Assembly: GCA_029881175.1 (NCBI GenBank)
Contig: JAOUNC010000031.1
Coordinates: 1-12,333, forward strand
Length of the DNA stretch: 12,333 nt
Direction of reading: 5' to 3'
Source: Nitrospirota bacterium
GTDB taxonomy: Bacteria > Nitrospirota > Nitrospiria > Nitrospirales > UBA8639
This document shows positions 1-6,944 of this stretch, piece by piece. A program made the position numbers and the translations under genes. Position 1 is the stretch's first letter; each line of letters begins with the position of its first letter. The notes beneath the pieces were generated by a model. The model made no database searches, had not been told where the DNA came from, and saw only the letters and a list, made by a program, of their open reading frames with translations.

Positions 1-401
1 TTCTTGGACCAGCAACTCGATAGGCATTAGATGAAGCCTATAGCCGGTTCACCAAGCAGCCATGGGACACCTATCGTTGGCCCGCATCAATGAATGCCAA
101 CCTTCGACACATTGCCGGACTTCAAATGGACAGTGCGATGTTGTTTGAACGAGTCACGAACACTCTGAAACTATTCGGCGATCAATATCTCGCCCGAGTC
201 TACCGAATGACCTCCCAACGCTTCCACTTACAAAGTTGGGATACGAGTATCGTCAAAAAATTAGAGACCCTTGAAAATCTCTATGGGAAAATGGCTGCTA
301 GCGCAGGCAATCGACGTATGGAAATTTTGGAATGGATCATTATCATCCTCATTGCCATCTCCATCCTTCTACCCTTCATCCCTGGCTTCCCAGGTTATTA
401 G
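1..401 (+). CDS. C-terminal part of an RMD1/YagE (DUF155)-like membrane protein, apparent frameshift at about 22-24
   Basis: Only the 3' end of the gene is present. The frame running from 24 to the TAG at 399-401 encodes a mostly helical protein ending in one hydrophobic segment (the last ~25 residues, beginning RRMEILEWIIIILIA) and a short PGFPGY tail. An arginine/glutamate-rich helical region followed by a single C-terminal membrane anchor with an 'LEW' motif is typical of the RMD1/YagE family, whose bacterial function is unknown. The first ATG (position 90) is unlikely to be the true start, because the coding-like sequence continues upstream without a break in character (ALDEAYSRFTKQPW). 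At 21-23 this frame meets a stop, while positions 1-24 in frame 1 read FLDQQLDR. Joining the two with one extra G gives a smooth LDRALDEA, so a single-base deletion (real or an assembly error) is the simplest reading. The family assignment is moderate. Confidence 0.55.
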
Positions 402-618
402 TCATATTGACATGGCCACTTTTTGCGGATCACTTATATTGAGGAATAGCTCTATCCCTATTTCCTCTCTCCTCTGCCAGGATGGAAGAACTGAATATCA
501 GCAAATCGTAGTAAAAATGGCCTGATTGTGAAAGAAGTTTTGCTTTTTGAACAGCCCGAACAACCAACTGCGGGGGAAGGACAGGAGGGATGAACAAAAC
601 AAGAAAGAAGACAGAACT

Positions 619-1008
619 TTATTCTAAGACAACTTGATCATCGACATTTCTAATGAACATCGCACGGCCGGCTTCATCAACATAGGCATCAATCCAATCC
701 CCTTTATGGGCCGGGCGGTCAATTTGAGTATTTTCATCCACTGGGAGACGAATTTCGTTTTGACTTTTCGTATGCACGACATAGGCCGCGCCTTCAATGC
801 GAAGCACCTGCCCCCGGACCATTCTCATCGCCCCATGAGTAGCCAATTTTTCTTGTTGAATCTGCTGGTAGCCTTTGGTACCTTCAACGATTCCTAGCCC
901 GATATCCGCCTGACGCCCATTCGTTTCTGCAGATTGGGTCGCGCACCCGACAAAAAGCACCATCAGAATAAGGCAGAAAACACCGCCTGGAATACGATAA
1001 GACGTCAT
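619..1008 (-). CDS. small outer-membrane-type lipoprotein with a beta-rich (OB-fold-like) C-terminal half
   Basis: This is a 129-residue exported protein. The N-terminus has a hydrophobic stretch (residues 9-20) ending in a lipobox-like FVGC, so Cys22 is the likely lipidated residue. Residues 60-129 alternate short beta strands with turns (RGQVLRIEGAAYVVHT, then EIRLPVDENTQI, then GDWIDAYVDEAGRAMFIR). This resembles small OB-fold domains such as DUF5666-type proteins; that fold assignment is an inference and no function can be given. The frame stays open to a GTG at 1044, but an AAGGAG Shine-Dalgarno sequence (minus strand of 1015-1020) lies 6 nt before the ATG at 1008 and 3 nt before the adjacent ATG at 1011. 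I therefore chose 1008. The gene stands alone, facing away from the MscS gene, with its own promoter candidate. Confidence 0.75.
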   Translation of the reverse strand: MTSYRIPGGVFCLILMVLFVGCATQSAETNGRQADIGLGIVEGTKGYQQIQQEKLATHGAMRMVRGQVLRIEGAAYVVHTKSQNEIRLPVDENTQIDRPAHKGDWIDAYVDEAGRAMFIRNVDDQVVLE

Positions 1009-1014
1009 CATCTT

Positions 1015-1020
1015 CTCCTT
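1015..1020 (-). promoter_or_regulatory. Shine-Dalgarno site deciding the lipoprotein start
   Basis: The minus strand reads AAGGAG followed by AAG and then two consecutive ATG codons. Spacing of 6 nt favours the second ATG (1008) over the first (1011), and it rules against the GTG at 1044, which would place the ribosome site inside the coding region. Confidence 0.65.
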
Positions 1021-1053
1021 GTTCCTTGAAGGTACATATCCCACATCATTATT

Positions 1054-1081
1054 ATCCTAACATACTTAGGTGAGGTGTCTA
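1054..1081 (-). promoter_or_regulatory. candidate sigma70-type promoter for the lipoprotein gene
   Basis: On the minus strand, TAGACA (1081-1076; 5 of 6 to TTGACA) and TAGGAT (1059-1054; 4 of 6 to TATAAT) are separated by 16 nt. The expected transcription start would lie around 1047, about 40 nt before the ATG at 1008. An AT-rich GATAAT immediately overlaps as an alternative -10. Motif match only. Confidence 0.35.
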
Positions 1082-1371
1082 GAATAGGCAATGGTTTACC
1101 GGTGTTTTCCTCATCAGTTTTTTCAATGATATTTCGCTCTCTTCCCACGCTCTTCACGATATCTTTTAATGATCCCTACAAGAATTCGTTGACGTATCCT
1201 TTTAATTCTTTTACCCTTGACGTTAGCACCTCCAGAACATGATTGATCTGCATTCGTCGATCCATCCAGCAATGTCTTTCAGAACTTTGACCGTTTTCAT
1301 CCTTCCAATTCTCATACATCTGGATTCCGCGAACCTTCAATCTATTCACTGAGATCAGGAACCTCCAATTT
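1082..1371. other. intergenic region between divergent lipoprotein and MscS genes
   Basis: I see no credible coding frame here. The lipoprotein leader and its promoter candidate occupy 1009-1081. On the plus strand TTGACG (1189-1194) lies 17 nt before TACCCT (1212-1217). This is a weak sigma70-like pair that could serve the channel gene, but the -10 matches at only three positions. The rest is CT-rich plus-strand sequence without a clear dyad or terminator. Confidence 0.4.
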
Positions 1372-2541
1372 ATGTTTCAAGATTTTTGGCAAGAATTTCT
1401 CACTGTATGGCACTTAGGCATTTTGAATACCAGCCTGGGTGATATCTTCACGGCGTTAGGTGTCTTTCTGACATTCTTGTTTGCGAGACGAATTGTTTTC
1501 CGCTTTTTTTCACGTATTTTAAAAAGACTGGCCCGACGGACTCAAACGGATATTGACGATCACGTCTTGGAAGCGATTGAACGCCCACTTGAGTTTACCT
1601 TTGTGATAATCGGTCTCTACATTTCGGGACAAGTGGTGAACTTGTCGCCCACGCTCAACGCCGTCTTTGGACAAATCATTCGCTCTCTCATTGCCTTCAC
1701 CATCTTCTGGGCGATCTTTCGAATTCTCGAGCCATTGTCCCTCCTGCTGGATCAAACCATCACCCTCTTTGGTAGCCCGACCATGCATGACACCATTAAA
1801 GGGTTTTTCATGAAAGTTGCGAAGTTTATAGTTGTCTGCTTAGGCATGGCCGCCGTATTTCAAGAATGGGGATTTAATGTCGCGGCCGTCCTCGGTAGTT
1901 TGGGGCTCGTCGGGATGGCTGTCGCTCTCGGCGCCCAGGATTTCATAAAAAATATGTTTGCGGGACTGACGATCTTTTTGGACCGGGTGTTTGAAAAGGG
2001 CAATTGGATCAAGACACCCGACGTGGAAGGCACAGTGGAAGAAATTGGATTTCGTGCGACGAAAGTCCGGCAATTTGATAAAGCCCTGGTCACGCTTCCC
2101 AACTCCAAATTGGCCAATGAAGCCTTGATCAATTACTCCCGAATGACGAACCGGAGAATCCATTGGATGATCGGCGTGGAATACCGCTCGACCAAAGAGC
2201 AAATCCTGAATATTACTCAGGCCTTATCACGGTATATTCACGAATGCGGAGATTTCGAAACCGATCCAGAGAGAACCAAAACATTTATTTTTCTGGATTC
2301 ATTTGGCAGCTCAAGTATCGACATTAAGCTCTATTGTTTCACCAAAACCACCGTGTGGGGTGAATGGTTGGAAGCAAAAGAACGATTGGCCTACAAAATT
2401 AAAGAAATCGTCGAGGGACAAAACGCCAGCTTTGCCTTTCCATCCACTTCGCTGTACGTCGAAACGCTTCCCTTCGGCACACCCGAACCCTTTGCTCCTC
2501 CATCATCCGGCTCACCTCCACCTGCCCCCTCTTCACGGTAA
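1372..2541 (+). CDS. MscS-family mechanosensitive ion channel
   Basis: This 389-residue inner-membrane channel would release solutes under osmotic downshock. Hydrophobic segments lie at about 22-38, 74-92, 103-123 and 148-166. They are followed by the diagnostic Gly/Ala-rich pore helix at about 169-201 (VAAVLGSLGLVGMAVALGAQ, then DFIKNMFAGLTIFLD). The MscS beta domain follows at about 205-260 (GNWIK, GTVEEIGFRATKVRQFD, then TLPNSKLANEALINYSR), and an alpha/beta C-terminal domain runs to about 365. The last ~24 residues form a Pro/Ser-rich tail (PFAPPSSGSPPPAPSSR) likely to be disordered. MscS of E. coli is shorter (286 residues); the extra length here is two additional N-terminal membrane segments plus the tail. 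A weak AGGA (1357-1360) lies 11 nt before the ATG. The gene seems monocistronic. The family call is firm, but which subfamily is not. Confidence 0.93.
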   Translation: MFQDFWQEFLTVWHLGILNTSLGDIFTALGVFLTFLFARRIVFRFFSRILKRLARRTQTDIDDHVLEAIERPLEFTFVIIGLYISGQVVNLSPTLNAVFGQIIRSLIAFTIFWAIFRILEPLSLLLDQTITLFGSPTMHDTIKGFFMKVAKFIVVCLGMAAVFQEWGFNVAAVLGSLGLVGMAVALGAQDFIKNMFAGLTIFLDRVFEKGNWIKTPDVEGTVEEIGFRATKVRQFDKALVTLPNSKLANEALINYSRMTNRRIHWMIGVEYRSTKEQILNITQALSRYIHECGDFETDPERTKTFIFLDSFGSSSIDIKLYCFTKTTVWGEWLEAKERLAYKIKEIVEGQNASFAFPSTSLYVETLPFGTPEPFAPPSSGSPPPAPSSR

Positions 2542-2599
2542 CCCACCGATCCACATGCATCGGCTGCCGATAGTTCCCCTGCGCTATCAACTCTAGACA

Positions 2600-2628
2600 T
2601 TGACCCTTCCCTGGTTCTGGCCTACTAT
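2600..2628 (+). promoter_or_regulatory. sigma70-like promoter for the radical SAM gene
   Basis: TTGACC (2600-2605; 5 of 6) and TACTAT (2623-2628; 5 of 6) are separated by exactly 17 nt. The predicted start of transcription is about 2635, giving a leader of roughly 70 nt before the ATG at 2704. This is the best-looking promoter in the window by motif match and spacing. Confidence 0.55.
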
Positions 2629-2629
2629 A

Positions 2630-2643
2630 ACGCCTTAAGGCGT
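2630..2643. promoter_or_regulatory. perfect 14-bp palindrome over the predicted transcription start (operator candidate)
   Basis: ACGCCTTAAGGCGT is its own reverse complement. It begins one base after the -10 hexamer and spans the expected +1, where a bound dimeric repressor would block initiation. Being gapless, it is a poor RNA hairpin, which favours a DNA-binding role. No cognate regulator can be named. Confidence 0.4.
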
Positions 2644-2703
2644 CTTCGGGTTGCGTCTCTGCTCAAGAACCTCCACAATTCGATACCCGTCGTTTCTCTC
2701 AAT

Positions 2704-4464
2704 ATGAGCACCGGGACAAAAATATTTCGCCTCGTCCTCATTAAGCCGTCTCATTATGATGACGACGGCTACGTCATCCAATGGCTCCGTTCGTCTATTC
2801 CTTCCAACACCTTGGCCGCGCTCTACAGCTTAGCCCATGATTGCGCAAACCGTCGCGCCCTTGGAGACGATGTCGAGCTGGTCGTTGAGCCATACGATGA
2901 GACAAATACCGTGTTGCCCATACAAAAAATCATTCAGGCTATTCAAGCCGACGGACATGGGATGGTCGGCTTCGTTGGCGTACAAACCAACCAATTCCCG
3001 CATGCCGTTGATCTCGCTGATCGCTTTTTAGAGGCCAATATTCCAGTCGTCATTGGCGGGTTTCATGTCAGTGGATGCCTCTCCATGCTGCCTTCACTGC
3101 CGCCTGACTTACAACAAGCCCTGGACAAAGGGATTACGTTGTTTGCCGGAGAAGCCGAAGAACACCTGGACGGACTGCTCCAAGACGCCTATCAGCATCA
3201 GCTCAAACCGCTCTACAACGTCATGGACCAACTTCCAGGACTGCACAACGCTCCAACCCCATTTCTTCCCTCTCACATCATCAAGAACACGTTAGGCCGG
3301 TTGTCGAGTTTTGACGCGGGACGCGGCTGCCCCTTTCAATGCAGCTTTTGTACGATTATCAATGTGCAAGGCCGGAAGTCCCGTTGGCGGTCGGCGGATG
3401 ATATCGAAGCCCTCATTCGAGCCAACCTGGCACAAGGCATCCGCCGGTTTTTTATCACGGACGATGACTTCGCCCGAAACAAAGACTGGGAAGCCATATT
3501 AGATCGCTGCATCGCCATGCGTGAAGACGAGAAGCTTCCTATCTCGTTTACCATTCAAGTCGATACGCTCTGTCATAAAATCCCAAGATTTATTGAAAAA
3601 TGCGCGCGAGCTGGCTGTCGAAATGTGTTTATTGGTTTGGAAAATATCAACCCGGACTCACTAACAGGCGCCAAAAAACGTCAGAATAAAATCTGGGAAT
3701 ATCGCAAAATGGCACAAATGTGGAAGGACCACGGGTGCACCACTGTCGCGGGCTACATTCTTGGATTTCCTAGCGATACGCCGGAGACAATTGCCCGGGA
3801 CATCGCCATCATCCAAAAAGAACTGCCTTTAGATTGCCTTGAATTTTTCTATCTAACCCCTCTTCCGGGATCGGAAGACCATCAAAGGCTTTACAAGCAA
3901 GGCGTATGGATGGAACCTGACATGAATTTTTATGATTTAGAGCATGTCACCGTCAAACATCCCGGCATGTCAGCAGAAACGTGGCAACAGGTCTATCGAG
4001 CCGCATGGGAGCAATATTACACCACCGAACATGTGGAAACCGTGATACGACGAGCCGCAGCCAAAGGGCAAAACATCAACAAAGTGACTAGCTTTCTCAC
4101 CTGGTTTTATGGCTGCACCACAATTGAAGGTATCCATCCTCTTGAAGGCGGCATCTTTCGACGAAAAATTCGAACCATGCGTCGTCCGATATTCCCAAAA
4201 GAAAACCCGCTCTGGTTTTATCCAAAACGGGCTTTCGAAGTCCTCCAAACAGGTCTGAAATGGGGAATGCTCGTCTGGAAATTTCAAAGAATTTTAAAAC
4301 GAGTCAAGGCCGACCCAGACAAAAAATCTTATACCGACCTCGCCTTGACCCCGGTCTTAGAGCAGGACGATGACGAGTTAGGACTGATGCAAGTCTTTGT
4401 GAATCATATCCCTCTGTCCCAGCAGACCAGCCCTTCCCCCTCCAGATCCGCTTCTGGCTCATAA
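2704..4464 (+). CDS. B12-binding-domain radical SAM enzyme, substrate unknown
   Basis: This is a 586-residue protein. Residues ~5-165 form an alpha/beta domain of the cobalamin-binding type that precedes many radical SAM cores (VGFVGVQTNQFPHAVDLA, then IPVVIGGFHVSG); the classical DxHxxG cobalamin motif is not evident. The radical SAM core follows at ~200-420, with the cluster ligands in CPFQCSFC (Cys209, Cys213, Cys216; CX3CX2C). Further core elements are FFITDDDFARN (~249-259), FIGLENINPDSL (~309-320) and GYILGFPSDTPE (~350-361). These enzymes cleave S-adenosylmethionine to a 5'-deoxyadenosyl radical and often methylate or rearrange unreactive carbons. The C-terminal ~160 residues (a Trp/Tyr-rich helical domain and a charged, Ser-rich tail) are specific and I do not recognise them. 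There is no partner gene beside it, so the pathway cannot be inferred. The ATG at 2704 has no good Shine-Dalgarno sequence, but no better start exists between the promoter and this ATG. Confidence 0.88.
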   Translation: MSTGTKIFRLVLIKPSHYDDDGYVIQWLRSSIPSNTLAALYSLAHDCANRRALGDDVELVVEPYDETNTVLPIQKIIQAIQADGHGMVGFVGVQTNQFPHAVDLADRFLEANIPVVIGGFHVSGCLSMLPSLPPDLQQALDKGITLFAGEAEEHLDGLLQDAYQHQLKPLYNVMDQLPGLHNAPTPFLPSHIIKNTLGRLSSFDAGRGCPFQCSFCTIINVQGRKSRWRSADDIEALIRANLAQGIRRFFITDDDFARNKDWEAILDRCIAMREDEKLPISFTIQVDTLCHKIPRFIEKCARAGCRNVFIGLENINPDSLTGAKKRQNKIWEYRKMAQMWKDHGCTTVAGYILGFPSDTPETIARDIAIIQKELPLDCLEFFYLTPLPGSEDHQRLYKQGVWMEPDMNFYDLEHVTVKHPGMSAETWQQVYRAAWEQYYTTEHVETVIRRAAAKGQNINKVTSFLTWFYGCTTIEGIHPLEGGIFRRKIRTMRRPIFPKENPLWFYPKRAFEVLQTGLKWGMLVWKFQRILKRVKADPDKKSYTDLALTPVLEQDDDELGLMQVFVNHIPLSQQTSPSPSRSASGS

Positions 4465-4478
4465 CACGAGTCCCGTTT

Positions 4479-5087
4479 TTATGGATTCTGCGGCTCTACT
4501 CCTTGAGGGACCACTGCTTGCGAAGTCTGCTCTGACTCTGAAGGAGCCACGTCATCTGATGATTCTCCCTGATGACGTTGATGCTCGCGTTCCCCCTCTC
4601 TGGAATTCCGTTTGAGCTTTTTCGCTTTTTTCCCTTTTTTGTATTTTTCGTTGTGAGCCTTAGACCCTTGCTCCTGGTCGTGGCCATTTCCTGCCCTACC
4701 ATGACGAGCCTCGCCATTGTCTCGCCCTTTAGCCTTCAACGCTTCCATTTCTTCCATGTGCCGAGTCCGCAATTGCTCGCGTTCTTGTTGATGCGTGTTT
4801 AACAATGATTTCATTTCAGGAGACATCTTATCGCGATCAACAGATTTTCCCTTTTTCCCTTGTCTTTTGCCTTTATTCCCTTTCTTCCCTCGTTGATGAC
4901 CACGATCTTTGGAAACGGCTTTTTCTTCTTGATCATCAACCAACACCACCTCGGACGGTTGAGCACGATCTACCATCCAGTGGTGTGCCCCACTCGCTGT
5001 CATACCCAAGCTTGGCAAGGCAGTTAACACCAGACACCCGATCACACTACAACACCCAATCGCCCACTTCATTCGACAATCACTCAT
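4479..5087 (-). CDS. exported lysine-rich low-complexity protein of unknown function
   Basis: This 202-residue protein is not from a family I recognise. Residues 6-34 look like a signal peptide (hydrophobic AIGCCSVIGCLVLTALPSLG, possible cleavage after ASGA). The mature part is strongly hydrophilic. A basic Gly-Lys block lies at 67-81 (GKKGNKGKRQGKKGK), then a probable amphipathic helix or short coiled coil at ~88-120 (EREQLRTRHMEEMEALK), a His/Gly/Asn-rich stretch, a second basic block at 148-160 (KYKKGKKAKKLKR), and an acidic/Ser-rich tail. Such charge would suit binding to peptidoglycan, lipopolysaccharide, nucleic acid or polyphosphate, but this is speculation. A good GAGGAG lies 9 nt before the ATG at 5087. 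It is last of three same-strand genes for exported proteins, 88 nt after the OmpA-like gene, and its end faces the radical SAM gene 14 nt away. Confidence 0.7.
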   Translation of the reverse strand: MSDCRMKWAIGCCSVIGCLVLTALPSLGMTASGAHHWMVDRAQPSEVVLVDDQEEKAVSKDRGHQRGKKGNKGKRQGKKGKSVDRDKMSPEMKSLLNTHQQEREQLRTRHMEEMEALKAKGRDNGEARHGRAGNGHDQEQGSKAHNEKYKKGKKAKKLKRNSREGEREHQRHQGESSDDVAPSESEQTSQAVVPQGVEPQNP

Positions 5088-5175
5088 TTGTTTAAACTCC
5101 TCGGTTGATGAACATTGGTTCCAATAAATATCTCACGATCTTGCCAAGACCGGCATCTGGTAATATTCTTACTAT

Positions 5176-5874
5176 CTATTTTCTGACCGGAGGTTGATAC
5201 GCCCAATCCTCTTTCCCTTCAACCACCGGCTTTAAAAAAAGTTCGACTCGTCGGTTCGCACTTCGACCATCTTTTGAGGCATTGGAAGCAATTGGATCTC
5301 GCTCCCCTCGCCCAGACACCAGCAGCCGTTCCATGTCCACTCCACTACCAGTGAGCCGGCTTGCCACCACGTCGGCCCGTTTTTCGGAGAGCGCTTGATT
5401 ATAGGCATCCGCTCCCGTATCGTCAGTATGCCCAATGACATGGACCACGGTGCTATCATAGTTACTTAAGATGTTTCCCACTTTACCCAAGCTTTCCTGA
5501 AATCCAGGCTTAATCGCCGCACTATTCACATCAAACGTGGCCTCACTCCGCAAATTGAGCTGGAGAGTATCATCCTCAAGCCGTTTCACCTGAATAGCCT
5601 GATCCTGCATTTCCTTGGCCAATTGAGCTTCGATTTCCCGTTGCTGACGATCCATGTAATACCCCACTCCACCCCCAGCTAACACACCAACTGCCCCGCC
5701 AATCGCAGCCCCTCGCCCTCGATGTTTTTTATCGACAATCGCCCCAATGCCAGCTCCAGCAGCTCCACCAATGACGGCACCAATTTTCGTCTGACGATTA
5801 GGGTCATCAGCGCAACCCCAAATTCCTAACAGTCCGCAAAGCGTGACGAATACCACCACCTGCTTCCCCTCCAT
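5176..5874 (-). CDS. glycine-zipper and OmpA-domain lipoprotein (peptidoglycan-associated)
   Basis: This 232-residue outer-membrane lipoprotein probably tethers the membrane to peptidoglycan. The signal peptide ends at GIWGC, so Cys21 would be lipidated. Residues ~32-72 hold two glycine-zipper stretches (GAVIGGAAGAGIGAIV and GAAIGGAVGVLAGGGVGYY) separated by the basic KKHRGRG. A short helix (~76-102) links to the OmpA C-terminal domain at ~112-215, which has GHTDDTGADAYNQALSEKRA and the terminal NRRVELFL. The Asp in HTDDTG and the Arg in LSEKRA match the residues that hold diaminopimelate in this family. The arrangement resembles YiaD-type proteins. The frame is open to 5958, but GGAGGAGG (minus strand of 5881-5888) sits 6 nt before the ATG at 5874, and that start places the signal peptide correctly. 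Confidence 0.9.
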   Translation of the reverse strand: MEGKQVVVFVTLCGLLGIWGCADDPNRQTKIGAVIGGAAGAGIGAIVDKKHRGRGAAIGGAVGVLAGGGVGYYMDRQQREIEAQLAKEMQDQAIQVKRLEDDTLQLNLRSEATFDVNSAAIKPGFQESLGKVGNILSNYDSTVVHVIGHTDDTGADAYNQALSEKRADVVASRLTGSGVDMERLLVSGRGERDPIASNASKDGRSANRRVELFLKPVVEGKEDWAYQPPVRK

Positions 5875-5880
5875 CGCAAT

Positions 5881-5888
5881 CCTCCTCC
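5881..5888 (-). promoter_or_regulatory. strong Shine-Dalgarno site fixing the OmpA-lipoprotein start
   Basis: The minus strand reads GGAGGAGG, then six bases, then ATG at 5874. Starting further upstream at 5958 would bury this site inside the coding region and put about 28 residues before the signal peptide. Confidence 0.8.
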
Positions 5889-6021
5889 CCTGAACATGAT
5901 GAAGATATTGATACATCAGATAATATATCGACCATCTGCTGGCCAAAATTAAGAACATTCCGGGAACATTGAGAACGGAAATCTACGGCTTATTAAGAAG
6001 GGGAAAAAGAGGCAAGACCTG

Positions 6022-6597
6022 TTACGGTGAGACCTGTTGAAGCTGACGAATGATATGCTCTCGCTTAAAAGATGGCAGACGATCCAGACGTTCCTGAAAT
6101 GTGCGGTGCTGCTGTGAAGACACAACCTTATCCAAACCTAGTTGGCGTTCCAACTTAAATCGCTTGTCTATGGGTAAGGCTTGGAATCGACTCCATAATA
6201 TATCGCTATCTTCATATTGCTCGCGATTTCTCCTCTTACTCATCAGAGATTCTCGCGGTTTCTCCATTTTTTTGATGAGATCTTGATACTGGGCGTTCAA
6301 TTGTTTCTGTTTCTCAATAAATGTCTTTCGTGCCCGGTCAATTTTTTCAAGCGCCTGCGCTTGCTCCCCCGGAGTCATAGTTTGCCAACGCGGGGATTGC
6401 CGTAACCGCTCTTCATAGCCTGCAAACGGAGACGCCTGACTCGGTTTTTTTGAGGTCAATTCCCTCTGGCCCTCTTTCAAGACAGGACGTGGTACGTCTT
6501 GAGCAACAGATTCCCCCATGAGGCTGTTACCACCCAACCCGTACACCAAAAGCAGAACATGGAATACCATGGTTTTTGACATCCTATGACGGCCCAT
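6022..6597 (-). CDS. small periplasmic DUF3106-like protein
   Basis: This is a 191-residue exported protein. Residues 7-33 form a signal peptide with a plausible cleavage after SVA (VAQDV). The mature protein is helical and charged. It carries three loose copies of a short unit, aromatic or Trp, then Leu/Met-x-Pro, then basic residues and Leu: PRWQTMTPGEQAQALEKI (69-86), LWSRFQALPIDKRFKLERQL (134-153) and FQERLDRLPSFKREHIIRQL (167-186). A coiled-coil-like stretch lies between copies one and two (~88-112). The 'W..L.P..R..L' pattern recalls DUF3106 proteins of unknown function; homology is likely but not proven by eye. A G-rich ribosome site (GGGGGT) precedes the ATG. It is first of the three minus-strand exported-protein genes, with 147 nt to the OmpA-like gene. 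An alternative start at residue 6 would shorten it slightly. Confidence 0.7.
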   Translation of the reverse strand: MGRHRMSKTMVFHVLLLVYGLGGNSLMGESVAQDVPRPVLKEGQRELTSKKPSQASPFAGYEERLRQSPRWQTMTPGEQAQALEKIDRARKTFIEKQKQLNAQYQDLIKKMEKPRESLMSKRRNREQYEDSDILWSRFQALPIDKRFKLERQLGLDKVVSSQQHRTFQERLDRLPSFKREHIIRQLQQVSP

Positions 6598-6729
6598 TCG
6601 TCACCCCCTTTTGCCTCAATAAGGAATCTTCGTTTAGCCTTATTCCCTCACTATTACAACGCCCATTGCTAGGGTCAATCCCAAGGCTATTGAAAAATTA
6701 AGAAAAAATCCACGTAAGTGGCCAAAACC

Positions 6730-6749
6730 TAGATTTGAGGAGAAATCTA
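6730..6749. repeat. 7-bp dyad TAGATTT-N6-AAATCTA upstream of the receiver promoter
   Basis: Perfect 7-bp inverted arms separated by six bases (GAGGAG). The dyad sits 14 nt upstream of the -35 hexamer, a position typical for an activator dimer. A chance occurrence in AT-rich DNA cannot be excluded. Confidence 0.3.
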
Positions 6750-6763
6750 ACACCGTGAACTTT

Positions 6764-6792
6764 TTGATGAATAATTGCAAGCCCCCTAAAAT
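6764..6792 (+). promoter_or_regulatory. candidate sigma70 promoter for the receiver gene
   Basis: TTGATG (6764-6769; 4 of 6) and TAAAAT (6787-6792; 5 of 6) are 17 nt apart. The predicted start near 6799 leaves a leader of about 145 nt before the ATG at 6945, long enough for post-transcriptional control, although I see no known riboswitch in it. Confidence 0.42.
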
Positions 6793-6931
6793 TTGCTCTT
6801 TCTACTATTTTTTCAATACGTTAGAATCCCTTCAGAGATGATCACCATTTCTACAGCCGTGGCCGTCACAAATGAGTTAGGTATCGTTATACATGAGATC
6901 TATTTTCCAACATGTCGTTGGGCATTACACA

Positions 6932-6938
6932 AAGGAGG
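6932..6938 (+). promoter_or_regulatory. Shine-Dalgarno site fixing the receiver-protein start
   Basis: AAGGAGG is followed by six bases and the ATG at 6945. It excludes the in-frame ATG at 6912, which lies upstream of this site. Confidence 0.8.
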
Positions 6939-6944
6939 TTAGGT

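Larger units (their letters stand above)
6598..6944. other. divergent intergenic region upstream of the response-regulator locus
   Basis: No coding frame here looks real. The right-hand half is the leader of the receiver gene and holds a sigma70-like promoter (6764-6792) and a dyad (6730-6749). The left side must also contain the minus-strand promoter of the DUF3106-like gene, which I could not pinpoint. A small CCAC-GTAA-GTGG hairpin (6712-6720 area) followed by an A/T run is too short to call a terminator. Confidence 0.5.

Noticed and set aside
1840-2202. Minus-strand open frames of 120 and 90 codons
   Set aside because: Both are antisense to the MscS pore and beta domain, which is a firm call.
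4572-4802. Plus-strand open frame of 76 codons with a hydrophobic, Phe-rich product
   Set aside because: It is the complement of the lysine-rich gene: Lys codons read as Phe on the other strand. No ribosome site is evident.
5034-5087. Lipobox-like VIGC in the lysine-rich protein
   Set aside because: The hydrophobic stretch continues well past this cysteine, so ordinary signal-peptidase cleavage further on is more likely.
5875-5958. Upstream extension of the OmpA-like protein by 28 residues
   Set aside because: The strong GGAGGAGG ribosome site lies inside this extension and the signal peptide begins after it.
6708-6735. Small CCAC-GTAA-GTGG hairpin next to an A/T run, terminator-like on the minus strand
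   Set aside because: Only four base pairs, and no minus-strand gene ends there.
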